A stretch of DNA of 64,000 nt from Rhea pennata. Lineage: Eukaryota > Chordata > Aves > Rheiformes > Rheidae. Shown here piece after piece: positions 44,910 through 57,194 of the stretch. A model generated the notes under the pieces. It was not told where the DNA came from. It ran no database searches and was given only the letters and a program-made list of their open reading frames with translations. The translations under genes were made by a program, and so were the position numbers. The stretch is taken from the NCBI RefSeq assembly GCF_028389875.1, contig NC_084668.1, forward strand, positions 29,928,993 through 29,992,992, in the 5' to 3' direction. Each line of letters starts with the position of its first letter. Within the stretch, counting starts at the first letter, position 1.

Positions 44910-47900
44910 GGCCTGGCCGCGCCCGCGGAGCCCGCGCGGGGCCGGGCGGCCCCGCGGCAGCCCCCGGCCGGCGGCGCCGCGCGTGTTCGCGGCGCTCGCG
45001 GGCTTGGCCGTTGCCGGAGGGGGACGGGGCGGCGGCGGAGCGGGGCCTCGTGCGACGTTTCAGACTTCTCCGTGGCTCGGAAAGTAGGAGTCTGCGTGGG
45101 AGCGCTAAGCACGGCCAAATGGAAACCGGGGGGAAGCTGCAGCGACCTACGGTACCGCCCTAGCGAAGCAGCTTTAACTTCCAAATATCGAGGGGCTGGC
45201 GAAGGGTCTCGCGGTGCCCTCGCGGTGCCGGCGCCCGTCCGCACTGCCGGCCTCCGGGCAGGGCGAGGAGCAGAGCGCGGCTGCGTGCGGCTTCCCTGCT
45301 CCCCCGCCTGGTTCATCACCCTCCTCCTGGGACTCAGCTTCGCCTGGGCTGCCGCGCCGCGAAGCAGGACACCTTGAGCCTTGGGATTTGCAGCACCAGA
45401 CGTTCGTGGTTGATTTTTCCAGCGATTTCTGGCGCGTTGATCTGCTGTTCCACCTGCTCTCGCTCTTGCCCGCCGGTTCTTGCCGGCGGACGGGCGGGCT
45501 GCGGCGTTGGGGGCCCGTGCTGCGCTTCGCAGTGGCCTCGCTAGGCGCGGGACGCGGCCGTACCCGAGGGGGCTGCTGGCGCCCGCTGCGCGCCTCCGCT
45601 CGGGGGCCGGCGGGCGTCCGCCGGAAAGCGCCTGCTGGAGTCTTCCCTGGGTTACAGATCAGCAGGTAGGCTGAAAACTGAAATAAAGGAGTGTGGGTTT
45701 TGCTGAATGATGATGTATTGAACCAGTAGCTTTCTATGTTATGCAGCGTAAGGAAAAAGCTAAACACCTTACGTGCACTTGTCATTTTTTTTGTCCCTGT
45801 TCATTCACCAGTTCTGAGCATTGTTTGGGATTTCGGTCCAGGGTCGGAGAGTTTCACGTGTGCTCCCAGGACCGTTAGCTTCGCCTAAGCCAAGGACTGT
45901 CTCTGCAGCCGAGCAGAGAGCTGCTGTGCGTGTGCTCGAGCCGTCGTGCCCTTCCTGCCCGACCCGTCCCCAGGCCCGATGGAGGAGCCTCCCCGGCGCC
46001 CGTCCGGCCCGCTGGGAAGCCTGGTTTTCGTAAGCATGAGATGCGTTCACCCGAGAGCGACTTCAGTCAGTGGCTTTCCAGTAGCGACCGCCAGGTGACA
46101 GACGGCCACGTCCTGGTGCCTGAGGCATTGGAAAAAGAGTATCAGGCGTTGAAAAATCAACCAGGATTAATAAGCCATACGTATTTTCTCCAGATTCTGA
46201 TGGGAATAGTAGTATCTGCAACTGCTTGTCCAAGCTAAGGGCAAGGAGAGCAGGACCTGCAAGATGTTTTCAGCAGCCTTTTCAGCTCTTTCCCTCAGGC
46301 TGCTGTCCAAACTGAATGCACTTCTGGTAAATAGAGCGCTGTACTGAGGAGAGGAGGGAGGATTTCAGGACAGGTTGACTAGGATACAGTCTTACTTCCA
46401 TAAATTACAGAGCTACCAAGCACACAATGTTCTTTACTTTGAGCAGGAGCTTTTCCTGGAGGAAATCTAACCTTGCGACTGTGAGAACCGTGCATGCTGG
46501 TGTTGCTGCTCGTGCTCTGAACCACAGGTGTTTTGGCCTAAAGGTTCGGCTTTGCTTGCTACAACAGCTGTCCCTTGCTTTTCCAAAAGCCTTTGCAGAT
46601 AAGCTAGTAGTTAAGAGTACGAGAAACAACGCTCCCGTTGCTCTCCCTCGCCTGGGCTGCTCCAGGGTGTTTGGGCGTTTCAGCGGCCGCACCGTGGGGA
46701 CCGTGCTTGCCTTGGGATTAGCCTAGCTTTATACAGCTTCCTTTTGCTGTGATTAGAAAGACGCTTCCCGGCAAGCGCTGCTCTAGGGTGTCTGCCGCGT
46801 GGGGTCTGCGCCCTGCGCTGGCGGAGCCGCTCGTGTTCGCGGGGCGGCAGCGCCCGTTGCCATCTGCGTGTCGTAGAAAACTGCAGGAGGGAGCGAGCGC
46901 AATGCGATGCGTCCTCGCAAACGGCATCCTGCCGTGGCAGGGGAGGACAGGCAGATGCGGCATGCTCCGGGTTTCCATCTGAATACGGATACTTAATGCT
47001 ATTAGGTGCAGTTCAGACACCCAAAATGCTGCTAGGTTTGACTCTTCTGCTACATCCGCTGAGTCGCCTGCATTGCTGTATGAGCGGGTCTGAATTTCCT
47101 TGCAGTGGGATTCCCTGGTGCGTTCTCCACCAAAACAGACGTGTCTGTAATCTCGGGGCAAGTGTGGGAAAAATTTGTTCCCTTTGTAATTTCTGTATCA
47201 CATGCAGTCTCTTCTAGAAGAAAACAGATGACTGGAGGCTATTTCTGAAAGGCCAAGAAATTCTGTATCTTTAGCCAGGTGCCTAACTCGTACACAGGAT
47301 CGCTTGCTAAATTCCTCTGTGGTGTGTATTTTGAGGGTAGCTTTGGAGGCCGCGTTGCTGAACTTTCCCAGTCAAAGTGGGAGGATTTGTGCAGAACAGG
47401 TATAAAAGTTCTCTATCCCTGTTCTGCATCACGAATTTCTGTAACAAACCGTACACTAATCTTCCTCCGTTAGCCCTTGCTGATGCCTTTTGGAGTAGTG
47501 CAAGAAAGCAAACGATTATATGTGAAATGCAGTGGATAGGAAGAATGTTTAAAACGGCTTTCTCAGCAGGAGTGCCTGGCTGCGCGGTGGAGCCGCTGTT
47601 ACAGGAGAGTGTTTGCTCCTCCCGTGGTGGGTGAGGAAGCTCCAGTGCGCAGCAGAAACTCCGGGAGGGGGGAAGTAGGAAAGAAGTGTTAAGCTTAGGA
47701 AAAAGATGAGGAGCATCTAAGGATGATTCAAAGACGAGGATCCTGGCATAATTCACTTCCTATATTCTTGCTGAAATAGTCCGTAACTGGGGAAGGGGGT
47801 CGTAATCCTACGCGTAGGACAGGGGCCATTTGCTCCGGCAGCGGACCCGCTCCGTGCCTGGGGTTCGGTTTTATACACAAATTGTTGCAGCCCGGCATCG

Positions 47901-48075
47901 GTGCAGTTTCTCAAGTGCTGCATCTTCCTTCTAGCCCTGACAAAGTCAAACTTTGTGGGCGAAGAGGCAAGCCGCAGGCTGCAAGGCTGGCGCCACGGCC
48001 CAGCTAGCTCGGTGATGCCGCAAAACTTCTGCGTCACCACCAGTGCTAAGTTTTATTTGTTGGTTCCTTTTACAG

Positions 48076-48139
48076 AGTCCCAGTCCCGAAGCTGCCGCTG
48101 CGCTGTCCTGGGGACAACCGGGACGATTTGTTGTTTTTG
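48076..48139 (+). other. Candidate internal noncoding exon of C2orf88
   Basis: A pyrimidine-rich tract ending in TTTTACAG at 48,068-48,075 is followed 64 bases later by a consensus donor (G then GTAAGT at 48,140-48,145). The segment lies between the CpG island and the coding exon, in the right orientation. This is inferred from splice signals only. Confidence 0.4.
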
Positions 48140-51100
48140 GTAAGTAGCACAGTGACCTTCTCTCATGGAGACCAAGGGGAGAACTAAGAGCCTCGCTGGC
48201 TAGCGGAGGGCAGCAAGGACCCGAATGCGAGCTGAACGGCTCGGGGAGCGAGGAGCCTGGCTCTGCGATAGCAGCAACTGCACGCTGTATTCGCCTGGGC
48301 AAAGCTACTCCAGGCTATTTTGAAAAGTAAGAATTATTTTTAATCAGGTGACTGCTGTAAGAGAAATTCTTTCCAGTATATATTGAATTACAAGGAGATT
48401 TTTCAAAGGTCTTAGGAATGGAAACCATTTAGATCGTAGTGGGAACTTACTTGCCTATGATAGCTAGGTATTTTGCATGACAGGAAAACTTCTTCTTTTA
48501 TGCCTATCTTCATCACATGAAGAAATATTCCAGAGAGGACTACAAAACACACTCTAGAATTTTTAGATGCTCAGCTAGTCTATTGACTAAATACGGCTCC
48601 TTAAGATTGCTTCAGTGGTCATTATGTTATTTTTGAACAGCTCACATTTATCCTTTTGTAATTATTTCTTACTGATGATTTTAATACTTTTAAAAGTCTT
48701 ATTTATCTAAATAAAACTTAAGTTTTGCTATGGATGCTTCTCTTCTGAATATTGTATAATACTGAATTGCAAGCATCTTTTTTCATTACTGTTTTGTTTC
48801 CGTCAGTGATTAGAAATGTTCCTTCCTTGGAAGGAAACTCTTAGCAAGTCTGGCAAAGAGACTGTCTAGCCCTTTCACGGAAGGTGAGTTCAGTTACGTG
48901 ATATAACTTCCCTAATATTTTCTCCCCTTTACCACCAGAGTATGTATTTATGTGTAGTAAATAATTCAGGAAGTGAAACACACCTGAGCTTGCCCTCAGG
49001 AACGTCAAAGTCCAGAGATATGGAAAGGAGTAAATTGTTTTGAGGCTCATTTTAAAAATAATGCACGATGTTTATAGCACGGAAGTTAAATGAAGTATTT
49101 AAAAGCATATTGACTAGATGTCCAATGAAAGTGAGTACAGCTGTGACCTTGTGGTTTTTAAGACGGACTAAATGAGCATTTCACTTACTTTAAAATTAGT
49201 CTTGAGAAAGAGACTCATAGGTGGAGGTTTGTGCTGGTGCCGTCCTGCGCCCTGGTTAACGCTGTGGCCGATTCCAGCACGTTCACGACTGCCCTGGGCC
49301 AAGCCGGCAGCTCGTCGCGTGAGGATCCCCATTTGCAGAGGTTTTGGCCTGAGCCTTGAACTGCCTTTGCCATGGTTTCGATCACACAACTGGTAAGAGA
49401 TCTGAGCTTGGACACTGAACAAAACTGGCTCCCACCGGACAGTTTTGCCTTGAGTAATTACTGAAGGAAACATTGTCTGCAGGACTAAAGAACAGATTTT
49501 TTTTCCTCTGAGGATGTGAACTGTGCGAGGAAGGCTACAGATGTTAAGGTCCCTGTCAGAGCTTAGCACTGTGGCGCTGAGAGTTACGTGGAGAGGACTG
49601 AAGCAGTGCTTCACCACGAACGCGCAAGCAGTGGTTGTCAGAAAAACTGGAAACGGTCAGAAGATGGACGGCAACGTCGTTTATGTGCCAGCAGTTGTTA
49701 ACGCAGGTCGACAAACCGTAACGCGTGCTGCACGCCGTAAATAAGGGAAAGAGCAACAGTCAAAAACGTGAATGAGGGCCTCTCGCTTTGCCTTTTAAGC
49801 TCGACTGCTAATCCCTTTGGAACAACGTAGCTGCCTGGCGCTCCTGGCTGCCCCGGGGATTTCAGCGCGCCCCGTCCGCTGCGCAGGACAGTCGCACCAA
49901 CGCCGGAGTTAGCACAAAGGAGAGGGCGGGGAGAGGGAGGTGGGAAGAGCGGCCGGTCGCGGAGAGGGAGACGCTGGCCAAACGGATCTCTCCACGTCTG
50001 CTCCAGGACACGTCCGTCCTCCCCGGGCTCACAGCGCTCCTGCGTTGTGCTGCATGCTGACTCGGCCGCCGGCGTGCCCTGATGGGGGGAAGAGCGAATC
50101 TCCAGGTGTAGGACAGAAACGTCTTTAAACAGTGATAAAATACTGAACAAAACGGGGCGCCGTTTAACAGGCATCCTTTAAACAGCACAAAAAAGGGTAA
50201 CCTACAGAAGAACTTGGCCCCAAACGTTGATGCAACGATCCAGATCTATAGAGTTCGTGGTCAGGGGAATCTGGGGTTTAGATCTATAATACTTACAGTT
50301 CTGGGTAAATATAAAGAGGCTGTAAGATGTAATCTAAAACTTTTAACACCAGTAGTGTAATGAGAAGGGGTTGGCAGCACACCTGTGTACCACACGGTGA
50401 AGCAGGTGTGTTAGCTTGACTGGGTGAAGTTGCACCTTTAAGGTACGAGTGATGCTGGATGATAGTAGACTAGCAGTGATTCTTTATCAAATGAGATGCT
50501 TTGAACTACGTATTTGTCCAGAACAGCAAATGGAAGTTATTTTTATTTATGTTTTACTGATGGTAAATATTGAAATTAGACATTACTGTATAAAAGGTAT
50601 TATCCAGATATGAATTCTGAGTTGCTTCCAAAAAGTGAAAGCAGCACCAGATCTCCGCAGCCGCTGGCCTCTGAGCGTGCTGTGGAAGCATTTCAGGTCT
50701 CATCAGCGCGTATATCTGATGGACATGGTACAGACCTTCGCAGGGTTATAACATATGGCTTCTTGTGCAGTTAAGGGAACCCTGTCTTGTTTAATAGCAA
50801 GTTCTTAAAAATCTTGTTGGTAGCTTCTCTCTTCTCTGTGTTGGGTAAAACTACAGATGTTAGAGGCAAGGTTTGTTTTTCAGGCTTGGTAACTATACTG
50901 CTTAGTCTTAAAAACGCACAGAAATGTGGTGCAGCACATGGTTATAGACAAAAAGAAACGTACTGAACTTTATAGAAATAAATTACAAGAGTTTCTCTAA
51001 GATGCTGACGTGCTCTGACGCAAAGCTGAAGAAAGCTGTATGAAAACACAGCACGGTGTTTCATGGTTTCAGACCGCCCTCCGGGCAGGAACGCCACCTC

Positions 51101-51338
51101 GCTTCTGAGCGCAGGGGCTCCAGTTTCCAAACTGTTCTGAACCAGTAGTAGTGTTTGGTGCATTAGCAGAGAGTGGAGAGATTAATATCACCACGAACCT
51201 GATTCTCCTGCCTCAGGGGCTGGGCTGGGGAAGCCCCAGCCTACCCGTGAAGCACCGTGCATCTCCCAATGGGGTTTTCTCTGTAAATATTTGCCTACGA
51301 TCAGGTTACTGGATTGTAGCCCCTATTTCCCTCAATAT

Positions 51339-51357
51339 AAAACAAACAAACAAACAA
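51339..51357 (+). repeat. (AAAC)n microsatellite
   Basis: Four to five units. A similar short AAAC run is at about 18,365-18,380. Confidence 0.85.
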
Positions 51358-52020
51358 GGCTAAACGTGTCTTAGCCATGATTATGTTTTTTAAAGGCTGT
51401 TTACAAAAAAATGTTTAACTTTGGCTGACCTCAGCACAAGGTCATTGGGTGAAGCTGTAGGGAACAGTTGGTTTCTGTGTAGCACAGGCTTTATTTTGGC
51501 TGGCTTTCTATTAACCCTGATGTGTGGGTAAGCTCATGCCAGGCAACGTCAGGCATATCAGGAGATTCTGCTTTGCCTGCGCAGAGGGAATAGCCTGAGA
51601 AGCAGCTTTGCAGGCTAGAAAACAAAACCTAGAATTTGGGGGTGCCCAAATCTGATGCTTGAGGAGTTTGAGAAAAGGACCTGCTCTGGTGTTTAAAAAG
51701 AAAAATTACAGTGAGACTTCTACTAGCAAATTCTTGTGAAGTGAGTCTGGAGGTTATGTCAGCATGTGCTTTGTATAGCACGTGTTTTTGGAAGTGAACA
51801 AGTCACCTTGCTTTTTAAATAGCATTTCCCCATCCAAAGTGGCCCTTGTTTCTCATGAATACCTGCTAGTGACTGCATTTTCAAGCTTTCATGAGCAACA
51901 GCAGAATGACACTGACAGTTAGTGTCACTCCTGCCCAAAGGATGCAGAAGAGCCACAAGGGGCTCGTTAGCTTTTTTTTTTTTCTTTCCTTTTTTTTTTC
52001 TTCTTTTTTTCTGTTCTTAG

Positions 52021-52183
52021 CAGCTGCTGAACTGGAGTAAACTGGTATTGGTTTGCAGAGTCAAGGAAATAGAAGTGTGTCAGTCTGTTTGGAAGAAACT
52101 TTTTTTTTTCCTTAGACCCTTAAATTCTTTGATGTTTTACTAGCCTGTATCACATATTGGGAATTGAATTCAAGGGCTGTTTG
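52021..52183 (+). other. Candidate 5' UTR exon of C2orf88
   Basis: An almost pure T/C tract of about 45 bases (51,971-52,018) ends in TTAG at 52,017-52,020, a very strong acceptor. 163 bases later there is a donor GTAAGT at 52,184-52,189. It lies 182 bp before the coding exon. This is inferred only; the intron to the coding exon would be short. Confidence 0.4.
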
Positions 52184-52365
52184 GTAAGTGAAGCTTTGCC
52201 TTATAATTGTAGTAGATGAATGTTACTGATAAAAACATTTTATGTACACCAAGCATAAAAGTATTAGAGCTGCTTCTGCAAGCTTCAGTAGTGAATTTAG
52301 CTTTCCTTTGAGCTGAGAATAGTAAGCATGTTATATTGAATTTATATAAAACATTATTTTGACAG

Positions 52366-52943
52366 ATTTCTTCAGATGCAAAGAAGCACCAAGGGAGACG
52401 TTCTGTTCTTTCAGAATAACTGGACCCAGTGGCAAGAAGCAGCTGTACTGAGCACCAAACAAGGAAACCATTTCCAAGTTATCAAAACATGCTGTTGAAC
52501 TAAGTTTTGCAGCTGCATTTTTTAAACGTACCATGGGATGCATCAAATCCAAGGATGCCTTTTCAGGTTCAAATGCTATCCAGGATGAGAGGATCGGGGA
52601 AGGTAATGAAGGATGCACGGGGGAGAAATCATCACTGATTGCAGTGAAGCTGGACGAGAACGGTCCATCAAGCTCCACAGTGCTGGACTATGCACACCGG
52701 CTCTCCCGGGAGATCCTTGATCAGGCTGTGAAACAGTGGGCAGTGACGGAAAGCAAATACAGCGACATCCCTTTCATTGAAAGCGATGTGCCCTGAGCCC
52801 TGACCGTCCAGGACCGTAGTCACAGTGAGTGCCCCATCTGTTAAGCAGTCTGTGTTTGGTACTAGTGCAAGTAAAGTAAAATCAGCTGTGATCTGAGTGT
52901 AATGCCACTATATGAATGTGTCTACAAGGGAGGCTGAAATAAA
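52366..52943 (+). other. C2orf88: C2orf88 terminal exon (5' UTR part, coding region, short 3' UTR)
   Basis: An acceptor AG at 52364-52365 precedes the exon. The coding region follows 167 bases later and AATAAA at 52938-52943 is the first polyadenylation signal after the stop. Longer 3' UTR forms ending at further AATAAA sites (for example near 55,558 or 55,900) are possible. Confidence 0.55.
52533..52796 (+). CDS. C2orf88: Small membrane A-kinase anchor protein (smAKAP)
   Basis: 87-residue protein that in mammals tethers type I regulatory subunits of PKA to the plasma membrane and cell junctions. The N-terminus MGCIKSK is a dual acylation signal: Gly2 for myristoylation and Cys3 for palmitoylation, followed by lysines. 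Residues about 49-70 (VLDYAHRLSREILDQAVKQW) form the amphipathic RI-binding helix, and the tail SKYSDIPFIESDVP matches the conserved family ending (human, from memory: IKYHDIPYIESEGP). The middle (residues 8-45) is acidic and variable. The start has a good Kozak context (A at -3, G at +4) and is fixed by the need for Gly2. The human protein is about 95 residues, so this one is slightly shorter in the linker. All coding sequence lies in one exon, and upstream exons are noncoding. It converges with HIBCH, and the stop codons are 4.9 kb apart. Confidence 0.95.
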   Translation: MGCIKSKDAFSGSNAIQDERIGEGNEGCTGEKSSLIAVKLDENGPSSSTVLDYAHRLSREILDQAVKQWAVTESKYSDIPFIESDVP

Positions 52944-55900
52944 ATGCCTTTTAGCTATATTACTAAGAAATTAATTGGCTTACAGTAGAATCTATAACCA
53001 TGTCATTTGTTATCAGCCGTATGTTGAGTATATTCTGTCTTTGTGTGTGCTGAGTGTGATCGGAATTCAGTGTTAAAAAGGAGGATGAAATGAAAACAGC
53101 TGCCCTGCAAGCGTACAAGCACTGCCACATTTTTGCAGAGGCTCCAGAGGTCCTTAAGGGTAAAGCATGGATTATTTTTATGTACGGAAAAAATATATGA
53201 TCATCATAAACCTACTTGAGTGTACATGAAAAGAGAACCGTATGCTTGGAAAATTCGTCTGTGTTCTGCTAAAGTGAAACAAGGTAGCAAAGACAACTGC
53301 TGTCATCAATTTTACTTTGATTCTAGACCTGACTAAATCTGTAAAATGCAAAATAATGAAGGTATTAGAAAGTATTTTCTAAAACCAAGAAGTATTCAGG
53401 GAACCATATGGACTATGTTACTATTCAACTTCCATTCCTAAGCAAACCAATGAGAAATACTACAATATTGATAAACAGTGCATTATAATTAAGTTAACAG
53501 ATGCTCTGGCTTCTGAAAATGCACAAAGGCCATTCTGTAAAACCCTGCAGTAAAAGCATTTAATTCCATCTGATCGCTGTCTTCAGACCAAAGCTGGTGG
53601 GTGGTGGGGTGTTTTTGGAGTGGGGGGTGGGGTCTTTTTTTTTTTTTTTTTTTTTTTTTAACTGTAACCCAGCTGTGTGTAAAAGCTGCCTGTACTGATT
53701 AGTGAAATGAACCTTCATGGGTGGACGAGTGTTTTAGGACCATTTACTTCATCGGAACCACGGCTGCACTACACTGAAATCTCCCTGCAGCTTGGGACGC
53801 ATCTTTCAGCTTTGGGGACAGGCCTCACCGCTCACGCGGTGGTGAAACCGCGTTCGACGAGGCAGGTGTGAGCTACGGAAACCTAACGCCTCCGCCGCGC
53901 GAGAATTCCTGCGTAAGCCTTAGGCCCAAAGCTTTGGGGCTAACTAACTTCTTTAGGGACTTCATCTGGTTCAGACACACAGTGTCCTGCTTTGTCAGGA
54001 AATGCAGCCAGACCTGGCAGTTCTCGTGACTGCTGTTTGATATATTGAGAACGAGATGAGAGCAATTAATCATATGTCATCTAAAAAGCTACTGTTTTGC
54101 TGGCGTATTATACGAAGTAGCAAAAGCAAGCAGAAGCTCGCTTTTTAGCTCCTGTTTGTTTCTCTTTCTGTTAAGGCTAGTTAAAGAGGCATGTAATTCT
54201 TTCCTTGATCCAAGGGCTTTCCATTTTATGTTTTCATTTTATAAAAAACATGTGCTTCCATACTGGAGAAAACTGTTACTATTTTTAAAAGGTATTCATA
54301 GCCCTAGTAACTGATACAAAGCATGATTTTTCAAGCAATGGTAAACAAGCAGAAAGAAGACCATCTGAATTGTTATTTTTAGCTTATTCTCTGACATAAG
54401 CCAATCTACAAAGTGAGAGGGAACATGGCTGTTTTGCAAACTGTGTGACTCAGAAACTTTACTTGAAATTCATCTATTCCGGGAATTGGATATATCAAGA
54501 GAAAGGGATGGAAGATACTTTGGAACATAGCACAAGACTGCTGTTAATTCACCGGGGCCAGGCCAGGCCCTGCTACTGATAACTGTGTTCACAAGCTTTT
54601 CCTAACAAAGGAAAAAAAAATTCTGCTTGTTACAATGTTGTCATCTTTGAAATCACACCTGACGTGTGGTATACTAAGGTATTATGGCCCATTTACTCCT
54701 TCTGCTAGCAGTGATGGTCCTTGAAGCTCTAAAATACATAAAGCATTAAAGTGTACCCTGCATTTGCCATAGCTTAAAAAAAAAGCAACCCTCCACACCA
54801 TGCACACGGGTGAATTTAAAAGCAAAACCAACTGATCAAATCAGTCCATGTTAATTAGACACTGCCCAACCAGTGTGTTTAAAAACAGCCTTTCTTCTTC
54901 CCATTTAGTTAAAAGAAAGCTTAAAAAAAAGGGCCAGCCTTCTCCCAAACATTAGCGTTAGCTCAAGGAAGTTAACGCTGCTGAAGACACTGACTGAAAA
55001 AAAAAGAATACGGACCAGCCTCTTACAGACAACCCCAGTGCGATTTAAGCAAATCCGCCCCAGCCGGCGCTCGCAGCCGCGGCCACAGCACCTGCCCGGA
55101 GGCGCCAGCGGGTGCCAGCGACCAGCGCTTGGGCGCTGCTGGCCCTGCCCAGAGCAGCCGCGCGCTCGCGGTACCGCCGCTAATTCGCGAGGCCTGAAGT
55201 CGCTTCAGCACGGGCAGAAGGGCAGCGGCAGCCGCCTCCTGCCGCTCCGTACGCCCCTGGCGCGCCGCGGAAAGCACGCAGCAAATGGGAACCAGGCAAA
55301 CGCAGGAACGACAGGGAGAGCAGAACAGAGACAGCTGCACACACGGAAAATAATCTGATTTTTAACAAGACATTGTCCTTAGCAAATAACGCACCTACCC
55401 CTAACTAAAAAAAAAAAAAGAAAGAAAAAATACCCTGTTCTGTATGACTGTATGGTGAGAGACCTAAGGCGATCTCTTCCCAGAAGACAGCTCTGCTGTA
55501 TTTTAGTAGGCACAGTACTAGTATTAGTAGAACCTTTTATAATAAAGCTTTCTTTACATAAATAAAATTACATCTGTCTGCTCATTACATTAACTATGGT
55601 ATAGTCTTACAAAAATGGAAGCGTGGCTTTCCAGCTAAGTTGCCACTGATTCTTTGATTTGATTTTGAGCACTCCAAAAGCACTCCAGTATGGGACTGGC
55701 ATACTTTGCAGAACCAGTTACTTCTATTTAGGAGTTTAAAAATACATTAGCTTTGTACTTTCTCCATGGAACATCATATGTGTAGTCTGAGTGGATACAA
55801 TGTGACTGACTTGATATTCTAATAATGGTTCAAAACACATTAACTGCAGCACAACTTTGTAAAATTAACGTTTCTGGAATAAGATACATCCGTATTCTCA

Positions 55901-57194
55901 AATAAAACATACTACAATATATTTTTACAATATTTTTGTGGAAAATACTTTCTTTTGGACTGAATAAAATTAAACTGATCATCTGCTTGTTAAGCCCTTT
56001 ATTTGACAAAGAAAATCACATGTTGGACAGGACCTTGTTACCATGACCTCAGAATAAAATCCCCTCCACATAATTTTGGAAGCAAGCGAACATGCAAATC
56101 AAGGTTTGTTAATTCAGCCGTATGCTCCTGCTAAAAGAGGATGGGTCCTTTTCAAGCAGAGAAGGCAAACAGTTCCCAGCGGATTGTTATGTTCTTCAGT
56201 TAAATGCAGTAGCTGAAGATTATTCATTTTTTTTGCACAAAAAAAAAAATGGAATAAACAGATTTTTTTTTCTACATAGATTGAGAATAGCCATTGTTTA
56301 AGATTCTAAAACATATGAATACTAAAGAAACAAGGAAGTTTACATTTCTTACAGAACCAGTGTTAAATGGCTGAGTCTCCCTATCAGTTGGGAAGCAAGA
56401 AGAAGGAGGGATTCTTGTATATATTGTAATATATACAAATGTGTTGTAATATAGAAGATATCATATTTGTAATGGCCGAAATTATTTCTTTGGCACCCAG
56501 TGTACAGCTAACAAGCAAACGGCTTAGTAAAACCTGAATGGGAAACAGGAACAGAGAAGAGTTACAGCACAACAACTGTAGGGCTTGAGTATCCATCTGA
56601 ATCTCGCCGGTTTACCCAACACGTACGTTTGTTAGGATACGCTGCATAAAGGACTAGAGGCTCTGCAGAGCAGCAGACAGCTCATGCTTTGCCCTGTATC
56701 GTCAGTACCCATTGCTGTGCTCCCCCTCCTTTTCACAGACTTTCCACCCTGCAGAAAGGGAAACTTCCGATTCAGGATGTTCGTGGATACAAGCAAAAGT
56801 GCAACCAGGCTCGTCAGTGCAGCTGCACCCCAGCGGGTGCAGTGCTAGGGGCTAGGTTCACTTCGACCTTCAAATCGTCGGAGAATCGCTAACGGCAGCA
56901 GTGAACGCTCTGCTCGGCGCTCAGAGGGAGTTCTGGGACAGTTACTTCTTCACCACTAGGAGACAAGGGAAAACTCTCTAGCAATTTTTGAGAAAAACCC
57001 ATTATAAAGTTAAATCAAACATAATAGCATTTTAAAAAATTTGGTTTTACAAGCCAAGCCATGTTAAATAGCACTGTGCTGTAGGCCCTGGCGTTAGTAT
57101 GACTTTTGAAACAGTGTCTACATCACACAGCAAGATCAAACATTAAATCAATAGAACAATTTCTTGCTGTCAGACTAATGTGTCAGTCTGACCT
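52944..57194. other. C2orf88 - HIBCH convergent interval
   Basis: AT-rich with an isolated CpG-rich block at 55,040-55,330 and a near-palindrome at 56,415-56,438. No gene recognised. May hold longer 3' UTR forms of either gene. Confidence 0.5.
53635..53659 (+). repeat. Poly(T), 25 bases, after a G-rich stretch
   Basis: Homopolymer directly following several G-runs at 53,596-53,632. Confidence 0.93.

Larger units (their letters stand above)
43230..45650 (+). promoter_or_regulatory. Large CpG island, probable C2orf88 promoter and first exon
   Basis: About 2.4 kb of very high GC and CpG density, densest at 43,840-45,050. This is the strongest promoter-like region of the window and lies 7-9 kb upstream of the C2orf88 coding exon on the matching strand. 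A donor-like site at 44,725 (CCCG then GTGAGC) could end a first noncoding exon. It includes a (CGG)n tract, a GGCTC pentanucleotide array and G-runs. Long ORFs on both strands here are Arg/Ala/Gly/Pro-rich artefacts of base composition. Confidence 0.7.
45651..52020 (+). other. Probable C2orf88 intron region
   Basis: Mixed composition with CpG-richer patches (46,650-46,930; 47,800-48,290; 49,800-50,110). No coding exon recognised. Contains the candidate noncoding exon at 48,076-48,139. Confidence 0.45.

Noticed and set aside
44236-45319. Long ORFs on both strands in the 43-45 kb CpG island (up to 337 codons)
   Set aside because: Overlapping in several frames, made of Arg, Ala, Gly and Pro strings typical of GC-rich DNA with few stop codons; no domain recognised.
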